From Dimorphilus gyrociliatus (lineage: Eukaryota; Annelida; Polychaeta; Dinophilidae), in the NCBI GenBank assembly GCA_904063045.1, contig CAJFCJ010000013.1, forward strand, positions 1,346,156 to 1,410,155: 64,000 nt of DNA, written 5' to 3'. A program made the translations under genes and the position numbers. The notes under the pieces were generated by a model. It was not told the DNA's origin and made no database searches. It was given only the letters and a program-made list of their open reading frames with translations. Below, piece after piece: positions 24,055-36,300 of this stretch (within the stretch, counting starts at the first letter, position 1; the number at the start of each line of letters is the position of its first letter).

Positions 24055-24419
24055 TGATTGGTATAATTAACGTTTACGCATTTGTTCTATAAAAAGAACA
24101 TAGAACTATTAACATTCTATAAAGGAACCCCATATTGCGCAGCTGCTACTATAAGCGTTACTTATATAGGAATACGTTAAGTAAATATTATGCCGCCATC
24201 TACATTACAAAATATAAAATAGAGTAAAAAGAGCGTCTATTTAAATTAAAATCAAAATCATATTCTTTATATAAAATTTATCATAACTTTTGTTTTTAAA
24301 AAAAATGTCCAAAGTTGTATGGCTAAACAGGTTTTTAAAAATACGAAAAAGTGTTTTCGTAGTTACAACTTTCCTATGCTCACTTTCTTACCTTGCTTGT
24401 ACGTAGATCATAGTCAATA
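21735..24419. other. Long spacer between SFRP and Ttd14
   Basis: About 2.7 kb, no supported gene. It contains an (AC)n microsatellite at about 22796-22820 and (TA)n runs near 22844-22862 and 24029-24053. The SFRP upstream regulatory DNA should lie in the left part. Short ORFs at 22721-22521 and 23668-23856 have only low-complexity content. Confidence 0.5.
22790..22862. repeat. Compound (AC)n / (TA)n microsatellite
   Basis: CATACATACACACACAC..., then ACACGCATATACATG, then a pure TA run, a compound simple repeat. Confidence 0.85.
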
Positions 24420-26844
24420 ATGTCTCAAAAAGTGGGAAAACACAATAATAAAGTCTATAAGGTCGTTTTAACAGGTGGTAAGTGATCAATTTTTTATTAT
24501 ACTTTTATTTCCCAATGACATTAGATTTTAAAAGAACGTAATTATGTAGAAAATATATTAAAAGACTTTCTTTATCGGCCACGTGATCTTTTATTATTAA
24601 AAGTATCAGTTTAGTTTGATAAATATTTGTTCTTAGTCAAAACTTCAATGACAACAAATAAACAGAAAAATGTATCGATTTGATTATTATCTTATCATCT
24701 TTACTTTGATATTTGATAATATGAGATTTCATATTTTGGTTACCTATGACATTGATACATATATTGATTTATCATTAAATTCTTTAGGACCCTGCGGAGG
24801 AAAGACTACTGGACAAGTAAGACTATGTTCATTCTTTGAGAACATCGGTTGGAAGGTTTGTATTAAAATAAAATGGATTTTTAATATTTTTAATCACCAT
24901 TTTCCTTCTTTCTCTTCAAAAAAAAGGTGTATAGGGTTCCCGAAGCGGCTAATACTCTCCTATGGTATATTGTAAATTATTTATAATTAACGAATAAGTT
25001 AAAACTAAATCGTCTTTACAGCGGAGGAGTTAAGTTCACGAGTTTATGTGAAGAAGAGAGTGTGTTAAACTTTTTGTTTTAAATATTCTTTATTTACAAA
25101 AGCATTTCTCTCTTTAGTTTACAAATTTCAAGAAAATCTTGTGAAAACAATGTTACAATTAGAAGAAACATTTTTTGAATTGGCATCAACTTGCAATCAG
25201 AATTGCCTTGTAATTTGTGATCGTGGTGTCATGGATGCTACGGCCTATATGAAACCAGGACAATGGGATCGAATGAAGGAAACAAACGAATGGAATGAAG
25301 TTGAAGTTAGAGATAGTAGATATAATCAGGTTATACACATGGTTTCATCTGCACTTGGAGCTGAAAAATATTATTCAATTGATGGTCATGGTTGTCGATC
25401 GGAAGAATTAGATTTCGCAAGAGCATTAGATCAGGCAGTAGCCAATGCATGGGTTGGACATCCTTATTACGACGTCATTGATAATACGACAGACTTTGAA
25501 CGCAAATTGTCCAGGATGATAGATTCCGTTTGCAATCGTTTAGGAATTGATGTTAGCGATCGTTTAGGTCCGAATAGTAAAAAGAGAAAATTCCTTATTC
25601 GTTCTACACCACCAGAAGAGGTAGGTTTAAAATATTAGTTTTCAAACATTATTTACATTTTACTTTTGTATCTTCAAAGGCTTTTGAACAATTTCAAGAT
25701 TTTATTGTTGTTCACGACTATCTCGTAACATTAGATAATAAGCAGCAAGCAAGAGTTCGACGCAGAGGTCAACACGGTTAGTAAAATTTTGATTATTAAG
25801 AAAAAGAAAGTGAATTGATAACTTCAAGGTGTTGACGATAATAAGATAATATTATTAATAGTAGAATTTCCTAATAGTTATGTTTTTAAACCTATTAAAA
25901 TTACACACGCAAAAAAGACCAAATATTTATCATTTCGTATGTTAGTTAACCGGAAGAACGAAGAATGGGACATGGAGACAGGTAGGATATTAACTATCCT
26001 TTTATAGAGGGACCTAAGCCTACAGGTGGTTTAGCCATAAAACAAAGCAAAAAAAGAAACCGATTTCTATTTTGATATATTTATTTTTCCCACCTTTATA
26101 AAATTAATACTTGTTGTAACTATTCTTCTAGCGTTTTCACTCTGTTATTAAATTATTCTAATTTAATTAGCCGCATAATGCGAACTAACCTTTTATTACG
26201 CTTGGAAAATTATTATTTTTACAAGAGGATTTGGTTTAGATTAGATCTTTTCGGCATGTTATTAAATTTTATTTTATACATATATATATATATATGTACT
26301 AATATACTATCTATCAAAAAATTTACTAGTAAAATAAGTAAAAAAAATTTAAGATTAAAGAATATCACCGGATAATCAACTTTCATTATCATTAACAGGA
26401 CATTGGACTTATACACATACTATTCGTAAGAGTGTTGTTAACGCGGATTTAGTTGAAATTGTTGAGTCAAAAGTTCAAATTTCATCCAGGGAATATAAGC
26501 TTTTAATTGCTCAAAGAGATAATTCACACTATACTGTGTACAAGAAAAGGAGGTGTTTTCTATGGGGTAACCAATATTTCCAATTGGATTTTTATCAACC
26601 CCCTTGTCCAGCCAAATGTGATGATCTGATCATTTTGGAGACTTACACTGCCAAGAGTGATAATTTGGATCTTCCGTACTTTTTGGAGGTTGAAAAAGAG
26701 ATCACAACTGATAAGGCTTACTCTATGTATAATCTCTCTAAGAAGAGCGACTCCTCTTTCGAGAATAAAACAAATAGCGTAGCTACTCATTATTCAATGG
26801 GTAATTCAAAAATGAACGGAACCGCAATCGATACCGAAAAATAA
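24420..26844 (+). CDS. Ttd14: Ttd14 family (TRPL translocation defect 14) protein
   Basis: Seven exons join in frame: 24420-24477, 24788-24855, 24927-24964, 25022-25059, 25118-25620, 25680-25776, 26399-26844. They give 415 residues. The N-terminal NadR-like P-loop NTPase has [10 protein letters not shown], then [21 protein letters not shown] and a Walker-B-like region. The C-terminal half carries the family's CYTH-like part ([51 protein letters not shown]). In Drosophila, Ttd14 binds GTP and phosphatidic acid and is needed for light-dependent movement of the TRPL channel. The last intron (25777-26398) is much longer than the others. The gene converges on the RS-protein gene with 147 bp between stop codons. 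Confidence 0.9.
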
Positions 26845-26991
26845 TTTTATTAAAAAGACGTATTTTTTTTATCAAATTTCATTTCCATTTTATTTAATAT
26901 TGAATATTTTCATTTTTAATTGTGAATTGAGGCTGATTGATTGACGCTTTAAAAATTTTTCATTGCATTAGTCTAAACCGTTGACTTCATT

Positions 26992-29900
26992 TCATGAGTA
27001 AAGAGATTCGTCCGAATTATCTGAGGATGATGGCCTATAATAAGGTACTGGCCTTTTCCTTGCGCTGTTTACCGATTATATTTAAGTTTTATAAGGTAAT
27101 GTCTATATCTGACTATTGACAATTAAGAAACGTACCTTATTGACAACAAATGTGCTTAACCAAACATGCAAAAAAAAATTTTAAATGATGAAAGGGGGAA
27201 AAAAAACTGTATACCAAAAATTTTGTGCCATTTTTTTCTTATTAACAAAGAAAATTGAAAATAATAGGATTAAACAAAATAATACCTCTTTACGACAAAG
27301 ACAAGCACCAGGATACCAAGAAAATAACATAAAAAAATGCAGAATAAAATTTTAACAGTACGGCATGCGTCAAAAATAAGTGATAACATAATCCATACTC
27401 ATTTCTTTATACTCGCCTTGTGATGCGACGTCTATCTAAATGTGAAGGCGAATGTGGCCGACGCCTAATAGAGGGTGACCTAGATCGGGATTTACTTTTA
27501 GAGCTCTTGTAGCTTTTTCTCGTATGCTTTGACTTCTTTCTTCGTTTCGATGTCTTATGACGTCTTAACGAAACAGAGAGAGATAAAGTATATTAATTTT
27601 TTTCAAAGACTGTTTTTGATTCATACTTTTTAGATTTATGTCTTGATCTTTTTGACTCGGATCGTCGTGATCTAGATCTAGAATAAGATCTGGATCTTGA
27701 CCTGTATCGAGATTGTGATCGGGATCGTGATTTAGATCTCGATCTAGATCTGGATCTAGAGTATGTTCTAGACCTCGACCTCGAAATTGACCTGTAGGAA
27801 GATCTTGAAGGAGACCTTGATCTGCTGTAGCTGCAGCTGACACTTTTGTTCCCATTTCTAAGTCTAGAAAGACGTCTGTCAAAAAGTATAATAATAGATT
27901 CATATAGAGTAAAATATGCAATTATTTATACTTCTTTGAACGACTTCGCGATCTGCTTCGACTTCTATTGTTATCACTTGGTACATCTCTGTAAATAAAT
28001 TTACGTATTAATATCCTAGTAATAAGTAACATATCTATTTTACTATCCACTCAAAAAACTGTTAGCAAAGCAAAAAAAGATCAATTAATTGTTACTGTAA
28101 TTAATTTTTGTACGGATTAGTCGCTGATGCACTACGGCTATCGATTTATTCGTAAAAAATGTATAAAACGGTAACGTCTTCAAATTTTGTTTATATTTTA
28201 ACCGAACAGCAGCTTTACTTACTTACCGAAAATAGTAACAGTCTGAAGTTTAAAAATAAATAAGAAAACGATAATAAACATTTAATTATTCAACAAATGT
28301 ATCTTACAACATAAATTGTAAGACGTCCAGCCAAAACCATAACAATTAAAATATATTGATAGATTTCGTAAAGAGAGTATACTACTAATAATAAAAATTA
28401 ATATTAACCGATCATTATTCATCTCTTCAGATAGAACATTTAACTTTCTCTTTGTCGAACTAATGAAATAGATAAAAAAATTAAAAACATTTCTTAAAAA
28501 TATTAAATAATAAGACTTAACCTTCCAGATACTGAGGAATTACAGCTTCTGACATCTTCTGAGTTATTATTCATTCGTTTATTATCTCTATTAGTTGAAG
28601 AAAAAGAACTTTAATACGTGTTCGGATAACAAAACCCAAAAAACAAACTTTTTTGAATATTCTTTTTGAGCGATTTCCGTCGATTTTCTGTATGATACAA
28701 ACATTGTATTAACTAAGAGAAAAAAATATTTGAATAAAAAGAAAAATTTTTTTTTAAATTACAAAAAGACGTACACGCACAGTTATACTTATCTGATAGT
28801 GCGCCATATCGAAAAGTAATTTTGAATAAACAATATATTAGTTACGTGATTCAAAATTAAAATTAGTTTAAACCGTCCATCTCACCGCCTAATCAGGAAA
28901 ATTCCCGCGAAAAAAAGGACAGTATAGTCTAAAGTTACGAAAATCCGCAAGAACAATTAACTTGTAAGGATACGGTACATACATAACTTTAAGTGCATAT
29001 ACATAATAATTGTGGAAAATCCGTTTGGAAGGCATATTTGAAATATTATTTCAAGAAATTTATTTGTTTTACAAGTGGAGAAAAAAAAGTCGTAGTAGTA
29101 TTTAGCCAGGATGACAGATGATGGAGAAAAATAGAAAAATAAATATAAAGTGATAAATTAGAAAAAAAAAAACAAGAAAGAGCGTGTTCTTAATCACTTC
29201 AATTAATTTTCTCTCGTAAAAACCTTAAAACCTTTATGAGAGTCAATAGTTAAAATTTCAAAGAGAAAAGTTATTTGAAAAGTTAAAAATACAAAATTTT
29301 AAATTTAAGAAAATATCAATTAAAAGAACATCGCTTCAAGGAACACGCTAGTTCAAGTGTCTCTAAGAACAGGCATAAAATTCGAGTATGGTGGAAGCAT
29401 TCTTGGTTGTTTTAAAATAGTATATCGTTTTATCATTAATTTGATTATTTTCTTTTACATCAATCGTTTAGATTCCACCGTATAGGAATTAAAACATGCA
29501 AACAAACAACACTAATAATCATTCGTCATGCACCAATCATACTCTTCAGCACCATAATCTTTTTTAAAGTTCGCATACACACGCACACACATACACCATT
29601 CAACGATTAATCCAATCTTATTACCTCAAAACAATTGGTGCCTGCTATTTATAAGCGCAGATAATAGGAAAAAATAGTACTATTTAATGTCATCAAAATT
29701 AGTTTCATTAAATTTAAGTCTGAACGGAAAGAAATGATGAAACAAATAAGACAAAAGTTTTTGTGAACAATATATAGAGCATGCTTTTCTTTAATAGACG
29801 TTTTCTATGTGTTCAGATATACTTACAAAGTAACAGTCGATATTTCAGATCTTTGACTCTCACTAATAATTATACAGCCTATTTATTATGTTTGAATAAA

Positions 29901-30481
29901 TGAAAATGTTGTAATTACCCAGATAAATTTTGTATAGCACTTGTTCTAGATGAATCAGAGTTATTTCCTTCGTTATCATTACTGAAGAATAAAAGAAATA
30001 CATAAGAATGAAGAACTGTTATAGAGATCACTTACTCTTTTCGTTTGTATGAAAAATAAGGCTGAAATACAAGTTGGTTGACTGGAGGATTTGAGTCTAC
30101 GTATCTTTGAAATATTCTGGCACTGTTAGAAAATGAGTTATTTAATCTAATCCAGAGTTTTCTGAATGGGGAATGAACATCATATTCCGCCTGTTGTAAT
30201 GCTTTAACACAACAAGACACGAAAAGTTCTATTAACGAGGGTTCCACAGGCTTCATACTGCTCAACTGCAGAGCAGCACCTGCCTGTAATCCTCTTAAGT
30301 AATACATTAATCAAAAGTTTCTGATGTCGCTTAAGTGAAATGAAAGAAGAAAGTTGCATATGGTGCACACTTACACTACTCGACCGCTAGGGTCTACAAC
30401 GACGTTGCCTTTAATCGCATTTTTGTTCTCCAAAAGTGCTTTGTATTTTGCTACCTTTTCTTTTTCTTCATTTTTTGACAT
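26992..30481 (-). CDS. RS-domain nuclear protein, family not recognised
   Basis: Eight exons join in frame: 30481-30375, 30293-30036, 29981-29919, 28587-28522, 27988-27932, 27875-27627, 27563-27417, 27064-26992. They give 339 residues. The first 120 residues look like a folded helical region (KYKALLENKNAIKGNVVVD, LIELFVSCCVKALQQAEYD, PFRKLWIRLN). Next come Asn/Ser-rich linkers, then a long arginine-serine domain (SRSRSRSRS and RYRSRSRSYS) and a basic tail ending PYYRPSSSDNSDESLYS. Such RS domains occur in splicing factors and nuclear-speckle proteins. Two oddities: the penultimate intron needs a GC donor (AAG|GCGAGT) to keep the conserved-looking tail in frame, and intron 3 (29918-28588) is 1.3 kb. 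An acceptor-like ATAATTTTAG sits immediately before the start codon. Confidence 0.7.
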
Positions 30482-30620
30482 TCTAAAATTATGAAATTTC
30501 TATATGAAATGCCTTTTAAGGAAAAATGTTATAAATAATGGCGGAATTTCTATTATTCTATCAAGTATCCTCTAAGGAAGTTGCTATCGAAATTCCGTCT
30601 AATTTTTATTTAAAATATAA

Positions 30621-30788
30621 TTACTCGTTTCTTTTAAGTGATTTACAGAGATTGTCGCATTTATTTATGATACGCTTCGAGAGATGCTTTTCAAATATAG
30701 AAAGGAGAGCAGATTGATCAAATTTTTCTGAATGTATTTTGAGGAACATCTTGTGGTTATCACAATTTTTGAGATCACCGTTCTGCAT
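30621..30788 (-). CDS. Small ORF upstream of the RS gene
   Basis: 55 residues from ATG 30788, charged, beginning MQNGDLKNCDNHKMFL and including FEKHLSKRIINKC. A reverse-strand AATAAA (30609-30604) lies just after its stop, and the RS-protein start codon is 140 bp further downstream on the same strand. It could be a tiny gene, an upstream ORF in the RS transcript, or chance. No family recognised. Confidence 0.3.
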   Translation of the reverse strand: MQNGDLKNCDNHKMFLKIHSEKFDQSALLSIFEKHLSKRIINKCDNLCKSLKRNE

Positions 30789-30932
30789 ATTCGCTCTGTG
30801 GGTATTCAAACTATTTTTTAATATAACATGCTAATTTTAGGAACATACTTTACGCTAGAACTAGCGCCAAACAATATTTTACTTGCTATTCGGCAGTTTA
30901 TATGAAGATATTGGCTTAATGGTTTATTCAAC

Positions 30933-30944
30933 TGCGCATGCGCA
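30933..30944. promoter_or_regulatory. Perfect NRF-1 binding palindrome
   Basis: TGCGCATGCGCA is an exact match to the NRF-1 consensus. It lies 189 bp before the UQCR10 start codon and 145 bp before the minus-strand small ORF, in a divergent promoter. NRF-1 is a known activator of nuclear genes for respiratory-chain subunits, which fits UQCR10. Confidence 0.75.
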
Positions 30945-31132
30945 AAAATGTGTTATAAATGTGTTTTCGTATAAGAAAATTTATCACTTATCCACAAAAA
31001 CATATTAAAGAGTATTCTTAAAATAAAAGGTGATTGTTTTAAATGCTATCATTATATTAAGTAAACCCATGTTTCCGCTTCCTGCCCGTTAAAGTCGTTC
31101 TTTGAAGGAGGCACAAGTAACAAACTGAGACA

Positions 31133-31380
31133 ATGTCGCAATTTTTGACTTCTCTATACCGAAGTACCTTGAGGAGGACTTCTACATTCACTTTGGCGAT
31201 CCTTGTTGGTGCATTGGGATTTGAAACTATGTTCGATAAAGGCGGTGATAAGTTATTTGAAAGATTAAACCAAGGAGTAAGTTGACCTCTCATGTTTTCA
31301 ATGAATTCCTAATTCCGTATTTTGCACAGAAACTATTTAAAGATATTCTGTTCGAGTTGGAACAAAAAGAAGAAGAATAG
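31133..31380 (+). CDS. UQCR10: Cytochrome bc1 complex subunit 9 (QCR9)
   Basis: Two exons (31133-31276 and 31330-31380) encode 64 residues; human UQCR10 has 63. The chain reads LYRSTLRRTSTFTLAILVGALG, with one membrane helix at about residues 20-35. It is followed by FETMFDKGGDKLFERLNQGK and LFKDIL, the recognisable QCR9 signature with the GKLFKDI-type end. It is a small single-pass subunit of respiratory complex III in the inner mitochondrial membrane. A polyadenylation signal lies at 31462-31467. Convergent POLDIP2 ends 140 bp downstream. Confidence 0.95.
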
Positions 31381-31461
31381 GCATCATCACGAGATAATTT
31401 AATCAATCTGCTCGTAGAATATAAACATTTATTTTCAATATACTATGTACAGAAGATTGAC

Positions 31462-31467
31462 AATAAA
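31462..31467 (+). terminator. Polyadenylation signal AATAAA of UQCR10
   Basis: AATAAA 81 bp after the UQCR10 stop codon. Confidence 0.6.
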
Positions 31468-31520
31468 AGATAATTCATAATTTTCAAAAATTGTTAAATT
31501 CGCTTATTAAAGATCAGAAT

Positions 31521-33016
31521 TTATGATAATTCATGTGGATTTGGTGAAGTTGTGAGGGGATCGACATTCTTACTCTCAAGTGAAAACGGCGGAATTCTAC
31601 ATTCAAAACTTGAGCCGTCTTCTCGTTCCATTTTAAAAGTCCCCCACATATGACCACTGGGAGCTTGGAGTGAAATGTGACTTGTGTACTGGAAAGCAGG
31701 TTGCGTTTTCGTAAATACAGGTTCCTAAAATAAAAATTGACTAAACATCTATAAATATTCAAATTAAGGAAGATGAAAACCACCTTGCCAACAATGCCTC
31801 GACCTCTAACTGTTTCCAAAGTGCCAGATAATGAAAATATTCGCCAATGTCTTTCTCTTAATTGAACGTTCCCTGTTCCTAATTTTTCTAATCTAATGCA
31901 GTATCTCCACTGCAAAAAAAGATTATTTTTATTTATGAATTTATTAAAAGGAGTAATATTCAAACACTTATTTACCCAATATACGTATGTCTGTTGCACC
32001 TCCTGCAGAAATTAATCCATTAAAGTAATATAAAAAAGTTATATCAAAATTTATAATAGATTTTGTACCCTGGATCCAATATAAAATGGCATAACTGTTA
32101 CTCGCATATTTTCTGTAGTTTCTTTATGTACATCAGTCAGCTCTAACCAGGGATGATTCTTTCTTTGCCATTCTATTTTGAAAGAAAAACAAAAACATTG
32201 ATGAATGCAAAATTTAAGAAGAAAAAAGTTTTGGACTTTAACCTCTTAGTGTATCGGTTGCAGACCAAATATGTGACTCTGGAGATGTTTTCTTCAAAAA
32301 TCTCTCAAATAGATGATTTTCTATTGGACTTGTCTCTGTAGACTGATAAGGCAGAATATCTTCGTGACTAACATAATCTAATCCTGGTATAGAGTATAAG
32401 GTTCCCCTACTATCTTGACTACTTAGAAAGGTAACTGATTCAGTTCCCACTCTCTGTAATGAACTTCTTTATTCAAATAATATGATACTAAAGTATAGAC
32501 AGACTATATGAGACATGTCTCTTGTGTCGATTAAAACTTGATAATAAGTATGAGTTCTTCCCTTGACGTCTTTTGGAGGAGAAACGGACGATTTATCCGC
32601 TAAATCATTTCCCTTTCTAAGATCACTCCTTTGAGTGAAATAAAATGTATTTTGATAAGTATTTTTGCAAAATATTTTAATTATCTACATACGCTACATC
32701 ACCTTTAGTAGCAAGATCTCTGTCAAAAACTTTACCAACCCAAGGAAAAATAATGACACCTCTGTAACCAAATATCCGATGAAGGAATAGCTGTAATGTT
32801 CAAAAAGTGATAAATTTCATTAATGATTAAGCCAATGGTACCTGTCCAGTTTCATATTTCTCTTGAAGCCTTGGCGCTTCTAGTAGACCAACTTCGGCCA
32901 ACCTTTATCGAATAAAAAGAACTACTTTGAAAAAAGTATTGCACAAGTGATCTCTATCGTTAAATCACTATAAATAGTATTTGAATATATCCACCTTGAA
33001 GCCTTTCTGTTGCATG
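31521..33016 (-). CDS. POLDIP2: Polymerase delta-interacting protein 2
   Basis: A multi-exon gene whose segments follow human POLDIP2 closely. From the N-terminal side: EAPRLQEKYETGQ-LFLHRIFGYRGVIIFPW, VFDRDLA, KGRTHTYYQVLIDTRD, the YccV-like part with TLYSIPGLDYVSHEDILPY and LFERFLKK, then WWRYCIRLEKL-like, VQLRERHWRIFSLSGTLETV, RGRGIVG, FQYTSHISLQAPSGHMWGTF and RIPPFSLES. The second half is the ApaG/DUF525 domain. The stop is TAA at 31523-31521. The start is placed at ATG around 33016, giving a short basic leader; the first splice is ambiguous (GTGGATAT or GTAGTTCT donor). The human protein is found in mitochondria and nucleus and interacts with DNA polymerase delta and PCNA. The gene is head-to-head with NCLX, about 380 bp apart. 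Confidence 0.92.
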
Positions 33017-33395
33017 TCATAAAAATACATCTAGTGAAAGTAAAAACTTGTCGATTTAATGAAAACATTCGGTTTTGTAAATGTACAATCATGTTTTGTT
33101 ACAATGTGAAGGTTCCACACGACAATATGAAATAAACTGGTAAAAGAAAGATGTTCTCTCTGAATCTTTCACCTTTTTTTTTACGTCTATAACTGATTGG
33201 CTCAGTTACCGGTTGGAAATCATTGAGATTACATTAAAGATGTCACGATGAATAACAGTTGAGCAGTTATACAAACTTTTTTCCTTAGTGCTTTAAACAT
33301 TCCATTAGAAGAGTTTAGTCAATATTCCTTATTGTTTAAATCAGTTTTTTTCAACGATTTTTATTTATTCCAAGAAACTTTGAGATATCATTCGA

Positions 33396-36300
33396 ATGAA
33401 CGTAAGTTTTTTTTTCAATACTTTTCTCACTTTAATTAATTTAATTCTTTCCATATAGAACTCAGATAATTGTAATGTTCATAGTGTTAATACATCTCTA
33501 GCCTGTCAATACATAAAATATACTCAATCTTGTATCTCGAATGATGGATATATCGATTATACTCAGTTTATTTACTGTGACTTTAATGGTTCAGCAAGAT
33601 TTTTAGGATTAGTTCTTGTTGTAAGTAACAGCTAAAAAAAATTATTATTTTTTCCTAATTAATTATTAATTATGATGATATCTCAATCACGTAGATATTA
33701 TGGTGGCTAGTTCTTTTCATTTCTCTTGCCGTTGTTGCGGATGATTTGTAAGTAATGATTTCATCTTTTTTTCATTATTTTTAATGCATTTTAAATTTAT
33801 AAATATTAAAAAGAAAGTTTATTTTATAAAAAAGTGAAATTTTATGTATAGATAAATATGTTTTATTATTCATATGTTAACAGTTTCTGTCCGTCTCTTG
33901 TTATTATATCAAAAACCTTGAAACTCAGCGATAACATTGCTGTAAGTCAGATAATATTGTTTAATCGTTTATTAAATCATTAGAATATAATCATTTTCTA
34001 CGACAGGGCGTAACATTATTAGCTTTTGGAAATGGTAAGTGAACATTAGTATCAATCAGTCATACTAACGTCGAATAGTGACGTTGATACGACGTCATAA
34101 ATTGACATTGATAAGATGCCAATTATTGAGAATTATTTATTTTCAGGAGCCCCAGATGTATTTTCATCCATATCAGCCGTAAAGAGTAGCCATAATGGTG
34201 ATATATCATTAGCTCTTTGCGCCCTAACAGGTGCTGGAGTCTTTGTAACAACGGTCGTTGCCGGCTCAGTTGCTTTTGCGAAACCTTTCTCCTGTATGCA
34301 AAGGCCTTTTTTGAGAGATACAATATTTTTTATTGCTGCAGCCTGTATGACTTTAGGATTGATATGGAATGGAAGAGTAACACTTATTTGGTCTTGCTGC
34401 TATCTTGGATTATACATATTTTATGTTATAGTTGTTATAGCGGCAAGGGCCATACGAAAAAAATGGCAGAGTACGCAGAAAGATCCTCTCTCAATTCAAA
34501 GCGATCCTTGTTAGTTAAATTTAAAATTTTTTTCCCTAAAATGTAATTGTCGTATAGATGGAAAACTTGAGATCTTCAAACAAATCTTAGAAATGATACA
34601 TCATTATTAGCTAATATTCTCACGTTGATGATGTATTAAATTACATTAGTCTCTTATGTTTCTATTTCAGTGGTAACGGCAGATGACGAAGTAACCTTCT
34701 CACAAATTACATTTAATGATACCTTCGTCCGTCAATCAGAGGCCGAGGGTCGTAGCGAAAATAATGATGACGTACCACTTTTGAGTGTGAAAGATCCTGA
34801 ACAGAAGGGATTCTTAATCTTGTTGATAAACGGTTTAAAAACTATTGATTACGAAGAGTTTAAAGAGAAGCCGATATATAAGAAAATTTATGATGTGGTT
34901 AAGTCACCGGCCTTATTCGCTTTTAAATTAACGACACCAGTTGTTGAGGAAGATAGTTGGAATAAACCTCTAAGCTGTTTACAATGCGTTATTGGAACAA
35001 CATTTATAATCTTTGCAGCAAATTACGAAGGTTTGTCATTACCTTAGGGTTCTATAATTAGAATTATTAATTATTATTACTTTGTTATATATAAAGTGGC
35101 ATTAACCTACCTTGGTGGAAGATTTCCGGTGTTTGTAATTTTTACAACAATTGGAATATTGTTGGCTGTCTTGGTGCACTTTACATCAACTCTCTCAGAG
35201 CCTCCTGTATATTATAAAGTAAGATAAATACCGCGTCATAAATTAGCATTATTAGACTATTTATCATTTTTTAACAATCTATATATACTTTTCTTAGGGT
35301 TTCTCTTATCTGGCCTTTATTGTGGCCATCTTATGGATTAATACAATTGCTAATGAAGTCGTGAATGCTCTTAGTGCAATTGGCATTTACATACATATAT
35401 CTCCGGGAATTCTTGGCTTGACTCTTCTGGCTTGGGGAAACTCTCTGGGAGACATGATAGCCGATATTGCTATGGCCAAGCAAGGTTTCCCAAGAACAGC
35501 TATATCAGCTTGCTTTGGTGGCCCTTTATTTAGTAAGCTCTCTTTTTTTTTTCTTCCTAAATCAGTATGAATATTTTATTTATTTCGATATTTAAAATCA
35601 TAAAGCGACAACAACTTTAAAGTTCACCTTTTCAGATCTGTTACTAGGCCTAGGTGTGCCTTTTCTAATCAAAGTGGTACGACATGGAACCCTGACGGTG
35701 AGTCATACAAATTTTCACCGATGACTAGCTGTCATGTAACGCTTTAAATAGAAAAAAATTACAGACATCTCCCAATATTAGCATGTAGAACAGAATAGGA
35801 GAAAATATTCTTTATAGTCATTGTATACTGTATAAAAAGTAAAAATCATAAGAACGACAGCAGGAAAATTATTGACCAATGGCGTTTTCCACTGAAATGC
35901 AATAGTAATAATAATAATCATAATCATAATTATAATTATAAGAGTAATACTAATATATTCTATAACCAGCTAGAAGCGATACAGAATTTATTTGTTTATT
36001 GCTTTGTATATCGCTAATCTGATATTTGGAAGATGGCATGCAATAAATAATTGAAATAGTTTTTAGAGTGGGGATCAATATTATATCTTTATAAACATAG
36101 ATTGATATCTTTTCATAAAAGTAAGAAACACCATATCTTACAAAAGGTGATATTGGGATCGCAATTTTATACTTTACTGCAGATGACTCATAAAGATGTT
36201 CTCAAAACTCTAGCTACCTATATACATTTCGCTTGTACTTCTTAGGTACATTAAGGTTATTAAAATGAAAGGAAACATAACCTTAAAAATTATTTATGAA

